Notes: generated by a model not told the origin, from the letters alone. A DNA stretch of 64,000 nt from Aquimarina sp. AU58 (GCF_900312745.1 NZ_OMPD01000009.1:620001-684000); one strand, 5' to 3'; counted from the first letter of the stretch, positions 25,219-35,250 are shown. Translations and numbers: made by a program.

Positions 25219-25599
25219 TTACCAAAGAATGCATGCGCCTAATATGCCAAGTGTAAGCCAGTCATATCCATACGGCCGGTAACTATAATAAGATCCATAG
25301 TCATAATATCTGGTATTTTCGATACGTTTTAATCTTCGCTCATGTCTCCAGTATGCTCTTTGTGATCGGTATTGTCTTCGTAACGAGCGTAGCTCTCTTT
25401 TTTCTTCGAGAGGGTCAATAGCTTTATAGGTCTCTTGCTCAGTAGTACCTTGTTGTATTGTATATTCCTGACTATTTTTTGAAAATCTATTCATCGCCTC
25501 TTTATAATTTGGGTTTTGGTCTTGTGCGAGTTGTGCTTCTTGTGAATACCCAATACATCCTATCATAACAAAAACGAATACTGAAAATATGTTTCTCAT
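25219..25599 (-). CDS. Small secreted Arg/Tyr-rich protein, unknown function
   Basis: The 126-residue protein has a signal peptide (MRNIFSVFVFVMIGCIGYSQ), a short acidic/Gln-rich part and a strongly basic segment ELRSLRRQYRSQRAYWRHER, then a Tyr-rich stretch (YYDYGSYYSYRPYGYDWLTL) and a hydrophobic end. I recognise no family. It is 45 bases before the LpoB gene on the same strand and probably in one operon with it. A surface-exposed or membrane-associated role is a guess from composition. Confidence 0.6.
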   Translation of the reverse strand: MRNIFSVFVFVMIGCIGYSQEAQLAQDQNPNYKEAMNRFSKNSQEYTIQQGTTEQETYKAIDPLEEKRELRSLRRQYRSQRAYWRHERRLKRIENTRYYDYGSYYSYRPYGYDWLTLGILGACILW

Positions 25600-25833
25600 A
25601 ATGCTTATAGATTAGTTTCTATATAAATATTACCTAATAGTAAATGACAATATAAAAGTCAAAGGGTTGCATCATATGAAAAAAATAATCTTAATATCTA
25701 TGAAGCTATTTTGACTTCTCAATTTATATACACAACATGTAATAGTAACATTACCCTATTTTAGAAATGTTAAAATTTATTTAATCATATTGTATTAGAA
25801 CAGATCAGCTTGTATTCTAATTTTTATATAAAA

Positions 25834-25863
25834 AAAACCAACGAAGTTAGCTTCGTTGGTTTT
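25834..25863. terminator. Terminator between the SusD gene and the LpoB operon
   Basis: AAAACCAACGAAG (25834-25846) pairs with CTTCGTTGGTTTT (25851-25863) around TTAG, with A/T runs on both sides. It ends the minus-strand SusC/SusD unit at 25894. The rest of the gap 25600-25893 is AT-rich and shows no gene. Confidence 0.88.
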
Positions 25864-25893
25864 TAACCATTCCCAAAAAATAGAATAATTCGG

Positions 25894-27309
25894 TTATTGA
25901 TTTACTACAGTAGGAGTAAATAAATCAGGAATGGGTCGGGGGATATTTTCATTACTATCTAATTCATCCTGTGGATATAAAAATCGTTGTGGATTGATTG
26001 TAGTGGTGGTATTGTTTAACGGAAAAGGGACAATAACATCACTGTCGGATTTGAGTAATCTTCGGGCATCGTTAAATGGCATATAGGTGCTAAACCCTGT
26101 CACATAACGTTCTTCGATAATCTCTCTTAAGATAGCTCTATCTACTGCTATATTATCAGTGTTTTCAATTCCTCCTGCTTGAAAATCTGCCAGGACATAC
26201 GGATCATAATTAAATGTATCTGCTGCATCGATAAGATTAAATGCATTTCCTGAGTCGAGATAAGCTCTTAGTTCATTAAGTTTATCAATGGCGCCCTGAT
26301 TATCACTATTTACACGCAATATACATTCTGCCCAGATCAATAGATTTTCTTCGTAGCTTACTAATTTCATAGGAGTAGATGGTCCATCAATACCATCATC
26401 CTGATTTCCATCCCCACTAATGTAAGAATAGTTTCTACGAGCAGTCTCATCTGTCTTGGCATTATTTCTGCCAGAAGCATTAGCAGGATCTATAAGGTCT
26501 CGGTAAAAGGCATTATCGCCGGTCATGTCACCTGCACGACTACTGTTTACAAAATTAAAAAGAACATTACTGTTGGAGTCGACAGTACCAATAGGTTTAT
26601 AAGTCATGGTTCCAGATGCGCTGTTAATACCATTTACTACATTGTTTAATGCCAAATCGTACTGTTTGGTTTGTAAATAATATCGGGCTTTAAGAGTGTA
26701 TGCAGCGGCAACCCAGGAAGTACCATTACCAGAAAAATAAATATCTTCACTACCAACATTAGTAGTGGCATTATTTATTTTAGATATTGCTCCGTCCAGT
26801 AAAGTTTGCAAGTTGTTATAGATGTCTGTTTGCAAGTCTATTGTGGGATCAGGAGATTCTAAACTGGCATTATCAGGTACTGCATTAGAGTAGGGGATAT
26901 CTCCAAAAAGAGATGTTCCTGTACCAATAGCTAATGCCTCATTAACATCGATGATCCCTTGTAATAAATCTAGGTTAGGAGAGATTCTTCTAATTTCCTT
27001 GTTTTGAACTAGTATTCCGTTATAGATCAATTCCCAGACGGCATCAGAATCACCAGGAGTATAATCATAATTATAGAGCGTTTGTTGTACCAGATTTAGC
27101 CCGATAAGTCCGCCAGAATAATACATAGATGTTCTGGCCAGTTGTCCTTGTTGTACCTGTGCATTGGCCAAGAGTGTTCCTTTTAATAGAAGATCTCCAG
27201 ATGGAACTTCGACCAGCTGATTTGGATTTTCGTTAACATCCAGATAATCTTCGCAGGAGAACATCGTGATTACGATACAGGATACTATTAGTTTATATAT
27301 AGTTTTCAT
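25894..27309 (-). CDS. SusD/RagB-family nutrient-binding outer-membrane lipoprotein
   Basis: The 471-residue protein has a lipobox (LIVSCIVITMFSCEDYLD), the typical YLDVNENPN start, then LLLKGTLLANAQVQQGQLAR, a helical SusD core (WELIYNGILVQNKEIRR, GTGTSLFGDIPYSNAV) and C-terminal EERYVTGFSTYMPFNDARRL. It should bind the ligand at the cell surface and hand it to the SusC channel encoded 11 bases upstream. The N-terminal sequence is closer to the SusD-like_2 type. No enzymes for a glycan are next to it, so the substrate cannot be named. Confidence 0.92.
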   Translation of the reverse strand: MKTIYKLIVSCIVITMFSCEDYLDVNENPNQLVEVPSGDLLLKGTLLANAQVQQGQLARTSMYYSGGLIGLNLVQQTLYNYDYTPGDSDAVWELIYNGILVQNKEIRRISPNLDLLQGIIDVNEALAIGTGTSLFGDIPYSNAVPDNASLESPDPTIDLQTDIYNNLQTLLDGAISKINNATTNVGSEDIYFSGNGTSWVAAAYTLKARYYLQTKQYDLALNNVVNGINSASGTMTYKPIGTVDSNSNVLFNFVNSSRAGDMTGDNAFYRDLIDPANASGRNNAKTDETARRNYSYISGDGNQDDGIDGPSTPMKLVSYEENLLIWAECILRVNSDNQGAIDKLNELRAYLDSGNAFNLIDAADTFNYDPYVLADFQAGGIENTDNIAVDRAILREIIEERYVTGFSTYMPFNDARRLLKSDSDVIVPFPLNNTTTTINPQRFLYPQDELDSNENIPRPIPDLFTPTVVNQ

Positions 27310-27320
27310 GATTTCGTTTT

Positions 27321-30300
27321 TTAATAATTAAACTTAATACTAAAAGCATAGGTTCTCACTCCTGGATTCGAAAAATAATCCAGTCCTTTTCCTCTACCAA
27401 CTCCAAATTGGTTTATGTCGGGATCTATACCAACTACATCGGTCCAGATAACCAGGTTTCTTCCAGAGGCTGTAAATTCAATTGAGCTTAATCCTGTTGT
27501 TTTTTGTAGCCCTTGAGAATTAAGCTGGTAGGATAATGAAAGTTCTCTAAACCTTGTCCAGCTAGCATCTCCAACAGCAAATTCATTTAATTTACCATCT
27601 CCAAAACCATATAGGTTTCTATAATAACTCTCATCTAGTAATACATTTCCATTTCCGAAGTTTTCTATATTAGCTCTTACGCTTGTACCAGCAGGGACAA
27701 CATCACCATTAAAATTTACCAAATCTTCATTTAAAGTAATAGTGTTTCCTACATCTCCGTGGGTACCGAAGTATGAAGTGATGAAACGAGTTCTTTGAGC
27801 CATATCATTACCTTGACTGGTGTCAAACAATGCCGATATCGATAGATCTTTATACGATACACTTAATTGTAAACCTCCTAACCAATCTGGATTAGGATCT
27901 CCTACCACTTTGTTACCACTAGTATCTACTATGGGAAAACCATTGGCATCTAATACCAGGCTTCCATCGGCATTACGTTGAGCACCTTGGGTATACAAAA
28001 CTCCTAGTGGTTCTCCTTCTATAGCTACAGATTGGATAGAACTACCAGGGGTAAAGCTAACCACTCCTCCTCCTTCGATCTTAGAAACCAGGTTTTTATT
28101 GGTACTAAAATTTATGGCAGCACTAGCTTTCCAATCTCTGTTTTTTATAAAATCATATTTCAATTCGGCTTCAAACCCTTCATTTTCTATAGTAGCTCCA
28201 TTTCCATAAATTTCAGAAAACCCTAATGTTGGAGGTATTGCTATATTGAGTAATACATCTTTAGTTTCGTTTTTGTAATAGGTAGTCGATAATGAAAATC
28301 TATTTTTAAAGAAACGAAGATCTAATCCAACTTCGTATTCTGTTTTTATTTCTGGTTTTAAGTTTGGATTTCCAAGGCGTTCGTCGAATTGAAATCCTCC
28401 TCCAAAATCTTCGAGTGCGATCGCATCAGAAAAAGTAGAAAAAGACCCTACTTCAAAAACGGTCTCTTCTCTATGTGCCAGAGGAACATTACCTACCTGA
28501 CCAAAAGCAAGTCTAAGTTTACCAAAAGATAAAGGATCAAAACCATTGATTAATCGACTAAAAGTCCATCCTAATTCTGCGCTTGGATATAAGAATGCAT
28601 TATCACTTTTTGGGAGTACAGAATGTTTTTCATATGCCCCTCCAAGAGTTAAGAATAATTGATCGGCATAATCAAAATTGGCAGTACCATAGAAACGGAT
28701 ATTCCTTCTTGAGGTTCTGGTAATCTCTGAGGAGATATTTTCTTTTGCCGAGATCTCTACAGGATCTAATGGTTTTCTAAAATTGGCAATGAAGTTATCT
28801 GCTTCAATAAAATCTCGTTTTCTTCTTCTGTCGTTAATACCATATCCTATGATTACATTAGTGTTTAGTTGTTCTGTTAATGCATATCGAAAAGATGTTA
28901 GTATATCCATCGTATACTCTTCATTATTTATGGTTTCGTCATTAAGTAAACCAAACCTTCGAGCAGAACTTGCAGTGTAGTATGGAAAGAAATATACCCT
29001 GTTATCAGAATAAAAATCTGCACCTCCTCTAAGGATAGAGTTGATATTATTGTTCCATTGATATTTTAATTCTGCCGTACCAATAAAACGATTTACTTTG
29101 GCTGTACTTCCTTGTTCATTGATTGTCCAGAGAGGATTATTATAAATTACATTATCACTATTTCCAAGATATCTTCGATACGAACGATGACGCGATTGTA
29201 CGATAGTTCCAGACCCATTATTATAATTTCCTTTATAATCTGTGATGTCAAAATCTGGTGATGTACGCAGTAATCCCAGGTATAACCCTGCGGTATTAGA
29301 ACCTTGCTGGATTCTGTTAGAGCTGGTGTGTATGTAATTTCCTTTGATATTAGCAGTAAGTCTATCTGTAAAATTCTGAGAAGTAGATAAGGTGAAATTA
29401 GTTTTCTTATAATAACTATTTTTAATCGTTCCATCTTGATCTACGTGACCTCCACTTAAGAAATAAGTGCCTTTTTCGCTCCCGGTACTTAAGGTAAAAC
29501 GATTATCAAGTGTGACCCCGGTACCAAATACTTTATCAAAATTACTATCTACAAACTGATCTGTTCTATTTTTTTGAGTAATCGGATAAATAGTAGTATT
29601 GGTTACCAAAGATTCAAAAAATTCTCCTGTAGTATCTACATCATCTGGAGCTCCGCTTCTGTCCGAGATTCTATCTCCCCAGGAGAAGGCAGATGTTGGG
29701 CTATAGTTACCATTTGTACCTTGCCCGAAAGATCGTTGTAATGGATGTTTGTAAGAGACTTCATCGATAGAAACACCAGAAGAGAAGGTAACTCTCATTT
29801 TACCTTTTTTACCTTTTTTGGTGGTGATTACAATTACTCCGTTAAGCGCTCTTGTTCCATACAACGCTCCTGCAGAAGCTCCTTTAAATACCTGAAAAGA
29901 TTCGATGTCATCGGGATTAAGGTCATTAAGCCTGGATTGCTGCGATACTCCTGCAGAAGTATCTCCACTACCAGAGCCTTCTAATGTATCATTGTTTAAA
30001 GGTACTCCATCTACAATAATTAGAGGTTGGCTAGAGCCTCCCAGAGAACTTGTTCCTCTAATTTGAATATTAGAACCAGCTCCGGGATCTCCAGAAGTGG
30101 CATTGATACTTACACCAGCAGCTTTACCGGCTATACCGTCAATAATCTTATTCTCTACAGGCTGTACTAGTTTGTCTGCATCGATTTTAGAATAAGTAGA
30201 AGACAGTTTATCTCTTTTTTCTACAAATCCTAAAGAAGTTACAATAACCTCGCCTAAGGCTTCGGCATCTTCCTGTAAGATAACATCGATTGTAGTTTGA

Positions 30301-30548
30301 TTAGCAATTGGTATTTCTTTCGTGACATATCCCAAATACGAAAAGACTAATGTTTGATCAGAGTTTGCATCGATAGTATATTTACCGTCAAAATCTGTTG
30401 TCGTTCCAGTTCTAGTTCCCTGTACTAGAATTGTTGCCCCAGGTAAGGGACCTGCTATGTCCCGTACAGTACCTGTTATTGTAGTTTGGCTATAACCAAT
30501 ACTTGATAACAGTACTGCACACATTAAAATTAAGAGTTGTTTTCTCAT
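27321..30548 (-). CDS. SusC/RagA-family TonB-dependent receptor
   Basis: The 1075-residue protein has a signal peptide (LLILMCAVLLSSIGYSQ), a carboxypeptidase-D regulatory-like domain at about 22-105 (ITGTVRDIAGPLPGATILVQ, FSYLGYVTKEI), a TonB-box-like VIVTSLGF, the plug (ADKLVQPVENKIIDGIAGKA, IQIRGTSSLGG, PLIIVDGVPLN, GASAGALYGTRALNGVIVIT) and a 22-strand barrel closing with YAFSIKFNY. It forms the lidded import channel with SusD. Members need TonB and import glycans, peptides or other large nutrients. No sigma/anti-sigma or regulatory gene accompanies it. Confidence 0.95.
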   Translation of the reverse strand: MRKQLLILMCAVLLSSIGYSQTTITGTVRDIAGPLPGATILVQGTRTGTTTDFDGKYTIDANSDQTLVFSYLGYVTKEIPIANQTTIDVILQEDAEALGEVIVTSLGFVEKRDKLSSTYSKIDADKLVQPVENKIIDGIAGKAAGVSINATSGDPGAGSNIQIRGTSSLGGSSQPLIIVDGVPLNNDTLEGSGSGDTSAGVSQQSRLNDLNPDDIESFQVFKGASAGALYGTRALNGVIVITTKKGKKGKMRVTFSSGVSIDEVSYKHPLQRSFGQGTNGNYSPTSAFSWGDRISDRSGAPDDVDTTGEFFESLVTNTTIYPITQKNRTDQFVDSNFDKVFGTGVTLDNRFTLSTGSEKGTYFLSGGHVDQDGTIKNSYYKKTNFTLSTSQNFTDRLTANIKGNYIHTSSNRIQQGSNTAGLYLGLLRTSPDFDITDYKGNYNNGSGTIVQSRHRSYRRYLGNSDNVIYNNPLWTINEQGSTAKVNRFIGTAELKYQWNNNINSILRGGADFYSDNRVYFFPYYTASSARRFGLLNDETINNEEYTMDILTSFRYALTEQLNTNVIIGYGINDRRRKRDFIEADNFIANFRKPLDPVEISAKENISSEITRTSRRNIRFYGTANFDYADQLFLTLGGAYEKHSVLPKSDNAFLYPSAELGWTFSRLINGFDPLSFGKLRLAFGQVGNVPLAHREETVFEVGSFSTFSDAIALEDFGGGFQFDERLGNPNLKPEIKTEYEVGLDLRFFKNRFSLSTTYYKNETKDVLLNIAIPPTLGFSEIYGNGATIENEGFEAELKYDFIKNRDWKASAAINFSTNKNLVSKIEGGGVVSFTPGSSIQSVAIEGEPLGVLYTQGAQRNADGSLVLDANGFPIVDTSGNKVVGDPNPDWLGGLQLSVSYKDLSISALFDTSQGNDMAQRTRFITSYFGTHGDVGNTITLNEDLVNFNGDVVPAGTSVRANIENFGNGNVLLDESYYRNLYGFGDGKLNEFAVGDASWTRFRELSLSYQLNSQGLQKTTGLSSIEFTASGRNLVIWTDVVGIDPDINQFGVGRGKGLDYFSNPGVRTYAFSIKFNY

Positions 30549-31176
30549 ACAATTGTGATTTGATTAGACATGAATTAAAATGGTATTACATTTTAGTTGG
30601 TGAATTATAATTTTGAATATTTTGGGGAGTATATAGCGTAGGTAGTGTTTTATGAAATGCCGAAATAAAAAGAAAATGCATTTTTGATATAGAAAGTAAT
30701 TGGATATACAAAATATCAAAATGTTTTATTAACATAGGGAGGAATAAAACATGTAGTATATGTATACTAAATGATTTTTTTAGAAGCATTTTTCGTGTTT
30801 TTACTAAGGTTTATACCAGAGAGATATACTATAAATAGGTAAGTATACCTACGATTACTAGAAATTGGTTAAGCTTGGGCACTACGTTAATTGTTATTTG
30901 TAATGATAATGGTACTTATTATATAAGACGTGTTATTGAGCATTACCCCCCAATTGGAGTTCGTTTTTTTTAAATAAAAAAGGCGCAGATAATCAGTGAA
31001 TTTTGATTCTTATGATTTACTATGATGATATTGAAAAAAATCTTTAAAGAAGATAAAAACTGGTTAAGTTCATTGGTCATATATGAATTTGATCTCAGAT
31101 TTTTGATAAACACAAAACTCTGAATAGCAAACCACTTAACTGCGATATGGTATTTTCTAAGGTTTTAGATACCAAA
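30549..31176. other. Non-coding gap upstream of the SusC gene
   Basis: This stretch of about 630 bases is AT-rich. A 67-codon minus-strand frame (30586-30789) is low-complexity and not convincing. The rest has only short poly-A/T tracts, plus a small inverted repeat TAGGT...ACCTA near 30838. The SusC promoter must lie here. Confidence 0.5.
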
Positions 31177-31737
31177 TTAAGATGCTAACCAAGCACCTAG
31201 TTCTATAATATCTCCATTAGGAGATTTAACATCATACCCATCTGGGTTACTTTCACTTTTTTGAATGTAGGAAAATTTTTGTAGGTACTCTGCACCACCA
31301 TAATCTGTATAATCTTCTCGTATAGGGAAAATAGCGATATGATCTTTGGATTTTTGTGTATTGGCATATCGTAATTCCCACTTACAACGTTTAGAACTAA
31401 TAGCATTTTCTGTGGCCAGGAAAATAAACTTTTTATTATCCTTTATTTTTCCTTCTGTTTTTTGCTGGACTTCTTTGTCGGTTACCTTACTGGGGTTTTC
31501 TGTAGTATCTGGATCAAGCAACAAATAATCTGCATAGATAAGTACACCAAACCCTTTTAAAAAATTAATTGCACTATCGAGTTCTTCAAGCTCGTCGTGT
31601 TTATAAGAAAAAAACAAAGAAGTTTTAAGAAATTTTGTTTCTTCCCTAAAGAGTTGCAGACTTTCAGTAATAGACTTACTATATATTCTCGCTGCATTTC
31701 TAAACTGCAGTAGCCCGTATTTAGGTAATATATTCAT
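31177..31737 (-). CDS. Stand-alone TIR-domain protein
   Basis: The 186-residue protein has an N-terminal helical stretch (1-38) and a TIR fold from about 39: TSLFFSYKHDELEELDSAIN, GVLIYADYLLLDP, FIFLATENAISSKRCKWELR and IAIFPIREDY. The glutamate in KWELRYAN (E121) occupies the place of the catalytic Glu of NADase TIRs; the serines before it fit the usual SxxxxxW pattern. Proteins like this cleave or sense NAD+ in defence systems such as Thoeris, but there is no ThsA, SLOG or Sir2 gene nearby, so it is an orphan. No signal peptide. Function is inferred from fold only. Confidence 0.78.
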   Translation of the reverse strand: MNILPKYGLLQFRNAARIYSKSITESLQLFREETKFLKTSLFFSYKHDELEELDSAINFLKGFGVLIYADYLLLDPDTTENPSKVTDKEVQQKTEGKIKDNKKFIFLATENAISSKRCKWELRYANTQKSKDHIAIFPIREDYTDYGGAEYLQKFSYIQKSESNPDGYDVKSPNGDIIELGAWLAS

Positions 31738-31934
31738 GAGTTCTTTAACATGATCGTGTGTGAATATCTTAACGTACTACCTCTGGGTTTTGTTGTTATG
31801 AATATTGTTAAATCTTCATAATACCGAGTGTAATAAAAGAATTCTTTGCTATATATTCAGATCATAAAATATAGAAATGTCCAGATTTATCATGATAATA
31901 AACCCGGACATTTTTAACGCAAGATATTTTTTGG

Positions 31935-32342
31935 TTATTTCCTGGTATATGTATTTACAAAAATATCTGATGAACTTTTGGATGTGAGAATAAGGGTGGT
32001 ATTTTTTGGAGTCGAGATTACAAAAGCACTACTGTTACTAATGGTAAGATTAGCACCAGTAATAGTATAATCATAAGTTGTTTTAGCATCTTCTTCACAT
32101 ACATTGTTTGTGTTAAACTTGTAAAGCGTAATACTTACTTTATTAGAGTTACTAAAAACATAAGTTTTCATAAGATCACAAGTGTCTAAATCAATAGTAG
32201 TTCCATTTTTGGTAGAACTGGATAATTGCCATTGACCAATAATAAATGTTTCATTAATTGTACCAACGACATCATCATCGGTATTACATGAAAAAGTAAT
32301 ATTTAATGTTATTAAAACGAATACAATTAGTTTTTTGCTCAT
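31935..32342 (-). CDS. Lipocalin-like lipoprotein
   Basis: The 135-residue protein has a lipobox (LIVFVLITLNITFSCNTDDD), then IIGQWQLSSSTKNGTTIDLD, KTYVFSNSNKVSITLYK and YDYTITGANLTISNSSAFVI. This is the 'GxW...' pattern of the Bacteroidota lipocalin-like domain family. These lipoproteins are numerous and mostly uncharacterised. It stands alone. Confidence 0.75.
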   Translation of the reverse strand: MSKKLIVFVLITLNITFSCNTDDDVVGTINETFIIGQWQLSSSTKNGTTIDLDTCDLMKTYVFSNSNKVSITLYKFNTNNVCEEDAKTTYDYTITGANLTISNSSAFVISTPKNTTLILTSKSSSDIFVNTYTRK

Positions 32343-32438
32343 AACTTTTCTTTTTTGTTTTGAGCAAAATTAGTTTGGTTTTAAAAGTTAGAAGTCTCTA
32401 AAAGTTAGAATTGAACAATTATGGACTCTTTTTTATCA

Positions 32439-33566
32439 TTACCTCTGTTCCTTGTGTATTTTTTTAAATGTAGTTGGGGTATGGCCGGTTTCTTTCTTAA
32501 AATATTTATAAAAAGCAGATTTAGAATTAAATCCAGCTTCAAGTCCTATTGCTACCATATCATAGTTGTCAAATTCAGGATCTAAAATCATGGTTTTAGC
32601 TTCTTTCACTCTGTATGCGTTTAAATAATCAGAAAAATTCTTTTGAGCAACACTATTAATTATTTGAGAAAGGTAACCAATGCTTATATTTAACCGAGTT
32701 GCAATATCATCTCTACTCAATTGTTGATTTCTATATACCTTTTCAGTTTCTAGAAGTTGTATAAATTTTTTAAAATATGGGTTGTCTTCTCCTTCTTTAA
32801 ATTTTACAAGCTCTTTCTGTTTTTCATTTGTTTTCTTTTTGTTAATCTCTCTTATTTCGAATCTGTTTTTGGCCAAAGTAAACTTGTATATACCTTGATA
32901 ACCAATCCAATAAAAAAGGATATTTAGCAATAGCCATATAATGATAGAATAATCACTGTTATAGTAATAATCTACTACACTTGTTAAAATCCAAAAAAAG
33001 ATGAGCAAAACATGAAAAGTATAAAATAGACGTATCCATTTTAGATCATAGCCGATATCGGGTTGATATTTGATAGTGTTTTTAAATAACAAGCGAAATT
33101 CTACTACAAGTAGAACTAAATTAAATAAAATCGAAAAGTAATATTCTATCGTATAAAAATGAGGTATCCATGCTTTGTTATGAATAGGGTATAAATCAAA
33201 GTAAAACTGCCCGCCAATATATAGATTTAGCCCTATTGATATAATAAAGGGAACAAATAACAACCACTCCTTATTTCTAAGTTTTAATGAAGGATTTAAT
33301 AATTTTAAGTAATAAAAATATAAGGTTACCGGAAAAGCCAATACTAATTCAATATCTTCTAGGATTCTAAAATTTTGATGCTCTTTATACCAATTATAAT
33401 GTAAGGCCCAATATTGAATATTGATAAAAACTCCGAGTAAAAGACTTATCCCCAGGTATAAATTGGCTTTGTTTTTAAAAAATTTGGAAAATAAAATTAT
33501 AATCGCAAAGATAAACCCTTGAGTTACTCCTATTAAAATCAAAAAATCTAATATTTCAAAATTCAT
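32439..33566 (-). CDS. Membrane-anchored AraC-family transcriptional regulator
   Basis: The 375-residue protein has seven hydrophobic segments in residues 8-230 (ILIGVTQGFIFAIIILFSKF, YLGISLLLGVFINI, VLAFPVTLYFYYLKLL, WLLFVPFIISIGLNLYIGG, LVLLVVEFRLLF, LLNILFYWIGYQGIYKF) and an AraC-type HTH at about 270-375 (LSRDDIATRLNISIGYLSQI, DNYDMVAIGLEAGFNSKSAF, GHTPTTFKKIHKEQR). Architecture and motif order match the gene at 9425, so the two are paralogues. The start at 33566 (ATG) is preferred over TTG at 33572. No obvious target neighbour: a lipocalin-like gene follows. Confidence 0.87.
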   Translation of the reverse strand: MNFEILDFLILIGVTQGFIFAIIILFSKFFKNKANLYLGISLLLGVFINIQYWALHYNWYKEHQNFRILEDIELVLAFPVTLYFYYLKLLNPSLKLRNKEWLLFVPFIISIGLNLYIGGQFYFDLYPIHNKAWIPHFYTIEYYFSILFNLVLLVVEFRLLFKNTIKYQPDIGYDLKWIRLFYTFHVLLIFFWILTSVVDYYYNSDYSIIIWLLLNILFYWIGYQGIYKFTLAKNRFEIREINKKKTNEKQKELVKFKEGEDNPYFKKFIQLLETEKVYRNQQLSRDDIATRLNISIGYLSQIINSVAQKNFSDYLNAYRVKEAKTMILDPEFDNYDMVAIGLEAGFNSKSAFYKYFKKETGHTPTTFKKIHKEQR

Positions 33567-33693
33567 ACTCAATAAAAGTTTGTTTTATCTTAATTGCGTA
33601 GTTCAGATTAGACATTTGTATAATTTATGAAACCAATAGCATTACAAAAGTATTGATACAAAATATACACTTTCTTTTTTACTGTATAGCGGC

Positions 33694-35193
33694 CTAGGTA
33701 GGAGTTTGCCTAGACGATTGTAGCTTTAATATCTCTGTTGTTCTGTTTCTGGTTTGAAGACATAATTTACCATCTTCAATTAAAGATTTGCCAAAACTGG
33801 GAATAATTTGTCTTAAAGTAGTATTCCATGATTTTGATTTCATTTCTTCTGGGAAACATTCTGACAGCACATTTAACATTATAGAGACAGAAGTAGAGGC
33901 TCCTGGTGAGGCACCTAGTAAAACAGCCATTGTCTTTTTCTGATTGGTAACAATTTCGGTTCCAAATTTAAGAATCCCGCCATCTTCTTTGTCTTTTTTA
34001 ATAATCTGAACTCTCTGTCCAGCAGTGATTAATTCCCAATCTTCAAACTTAGCTTCGGGATAGTATTTTTGCAATGTGGCAAATCGTTCTTCGGGAGACT
34101 GATATACTTGTTGGATTAGATATTTTGTTAATGACAAATTATGAACTCCTGCTGCTAACATTGGCCAAATATTATGTGCTTCTATAGACAAAGGGAGATC
34201 CATATATGAGCCATTCTTTAAAAACTTGGTAGAGAAACCTGCATAAGGCCCAAATAATAACGAACGTTCCCCATCTAACATTCTGGTGTCGAGATGAGGT
34301 ACAGACATTGGTGGGGATCCGGTTTCGGCTTTACCATAGACTTTGGCTTCATGTTTAACAATAACATCAGGATTGTTACAACGCAGGAATTGACCACTTA
34401 CAGGAAAACCACCATACCCGCGCTCTTCTGGGATATCTGATTTTTCCAGAAGCAATAGTGATCCACCACCAGCACCAACAAAAACAAATTGAGTAGTCAC
34501 TGTTTTTTCTTCTGAGCTTTGTAAATCTGTTACATCAATTTGCCAATTACCATTGTCTTGCATTTTAAGATCTTCTACTTCATGACCTAGATGCAGATTT
34601 ACGCCATTGCAGGTTTCCAGGTATTTTATCATTCCGCGTGTAATAGCACCAAAATTTACATCTGTACCAATAGGCATTCTGGTAGCAGCAACCTTTTGTT
34701 TAGGATCACGACCAGTCATAATCAGGGGAATCCATTCAGTGATTTCTTTATGATCTTCTGCATATTTCATGTTCTTAAACATGTCGTATTGAGTCAGTGC
34801 TTCATGTCTCTTTTTTAGAAATGCAATATTTTCATCACCCCACAAAAAGCTCATATGATCGATATCATTAATAAATGGACTTTCGGTTTGTAGATAGCCT
34901 TTTTCTAGTAAATATGCCCATAACTGTTTTGAAACCTCAAAATTATCACTAATTCTTAATGCTTTAGAAATATCGATCGCACCATTCTCTCGTTCGGGAG
35001 TATAATTCAATTCACAAAAGGCAGAATGCCCGGTACCTGCATTATTCCATGCATCAGAACTTTCGGCACCTACTTTGTCTAATCGTTCGTAGATGTTTAT
35101 CTGGGCATCAGGAATTAATTCTTTTATGAGTACACCTAAAGTGGCACTCATAATTCCGGCACCGATAAGAGTAAAGTTATTTATATTAGGCAT
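33694..35193 (-). CDS. mqo: Malate:quinone oxidoreductase
   Basis: The 499-residue FAD enzyme oxidises malate to oxaloacetate and reduces quinone at the membrane. Motifs: the FAD-binding FTLIGAGIMSATLGVLIKEL start, DAWNNAGTGHSAFCELNYTP, EERGYGGFPVSGQFLRCN, LFGPYAGFSTKFLKNGSY and the C-terminal LGASPGASTSVSIMLNVL. Length and start fit Mqo. It is an alternative to soluble malate dehydrogenase in the TCA cycle. It is a single-gene unit. Confidence 0.95.
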   Translation of the reverse strand: MPNINNFTLIGAGIMSATLGVLIKELIPDAQINIYERLDKVGAESSDAWNNAGTGHSAFCELNYTPERENGAIDISKALRISDNFEVSKQLWAYLLEKGYLQTESPFINDIDHMSFLWGDENIAFLKKRHEALTQYDMFKNMKYAEDHKEITEWIPLIMTGRDPKQKVAATRMPIGTDVNFGAITRGMIKYLETCNGVNLHLGHEVEDLKMQDNGNWQIDVTDLQSSEEKTVTTQFVFVGAGGGSLLLLEKSDIPEERGYGGFPVSGQFLRCNNPDVIVKHEAKVYGKAETGSPPMSVPHLDTRMLDGERSLLFGPYAGFSTKFLKNGSYMDLPLSIEAHNIWPMLAAGVHNLSLTKYLIQQVYQSPEERFATLQKYYPEAKFEDWELITAGQRVQIIKKDKEDGGILKFGTEIVTNQKKTMAVLLGASPGASTSVSIMLNVLSECFPEEMKSKSWNTTLRQIIPSFGKSLIEDGKLCLQTRNRTTEILKLQSSRQTPT

Positions 35194-35250
35194 GGTATGT
35201 ATTTGTCGTTAAATTAAGCGTTGTTATATCTCACTTTTTGTTTTATCCTC

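Noticed and set aside
30586..30789. 67-codon minus-strand frame in the gap upstream of the SusC gene
   Set aside because: Low-complexity, no motif or signal peptide, no evidence of a start; likely chance in AT-rich DNA.
31177..32342. Thoeris or other TIR defence system
   Set aside because: Only the TIR protein is present; no ThsA, Sir2, SLOG, STING or nucleotide-cyclase gene lies within 10 kb in either direction.
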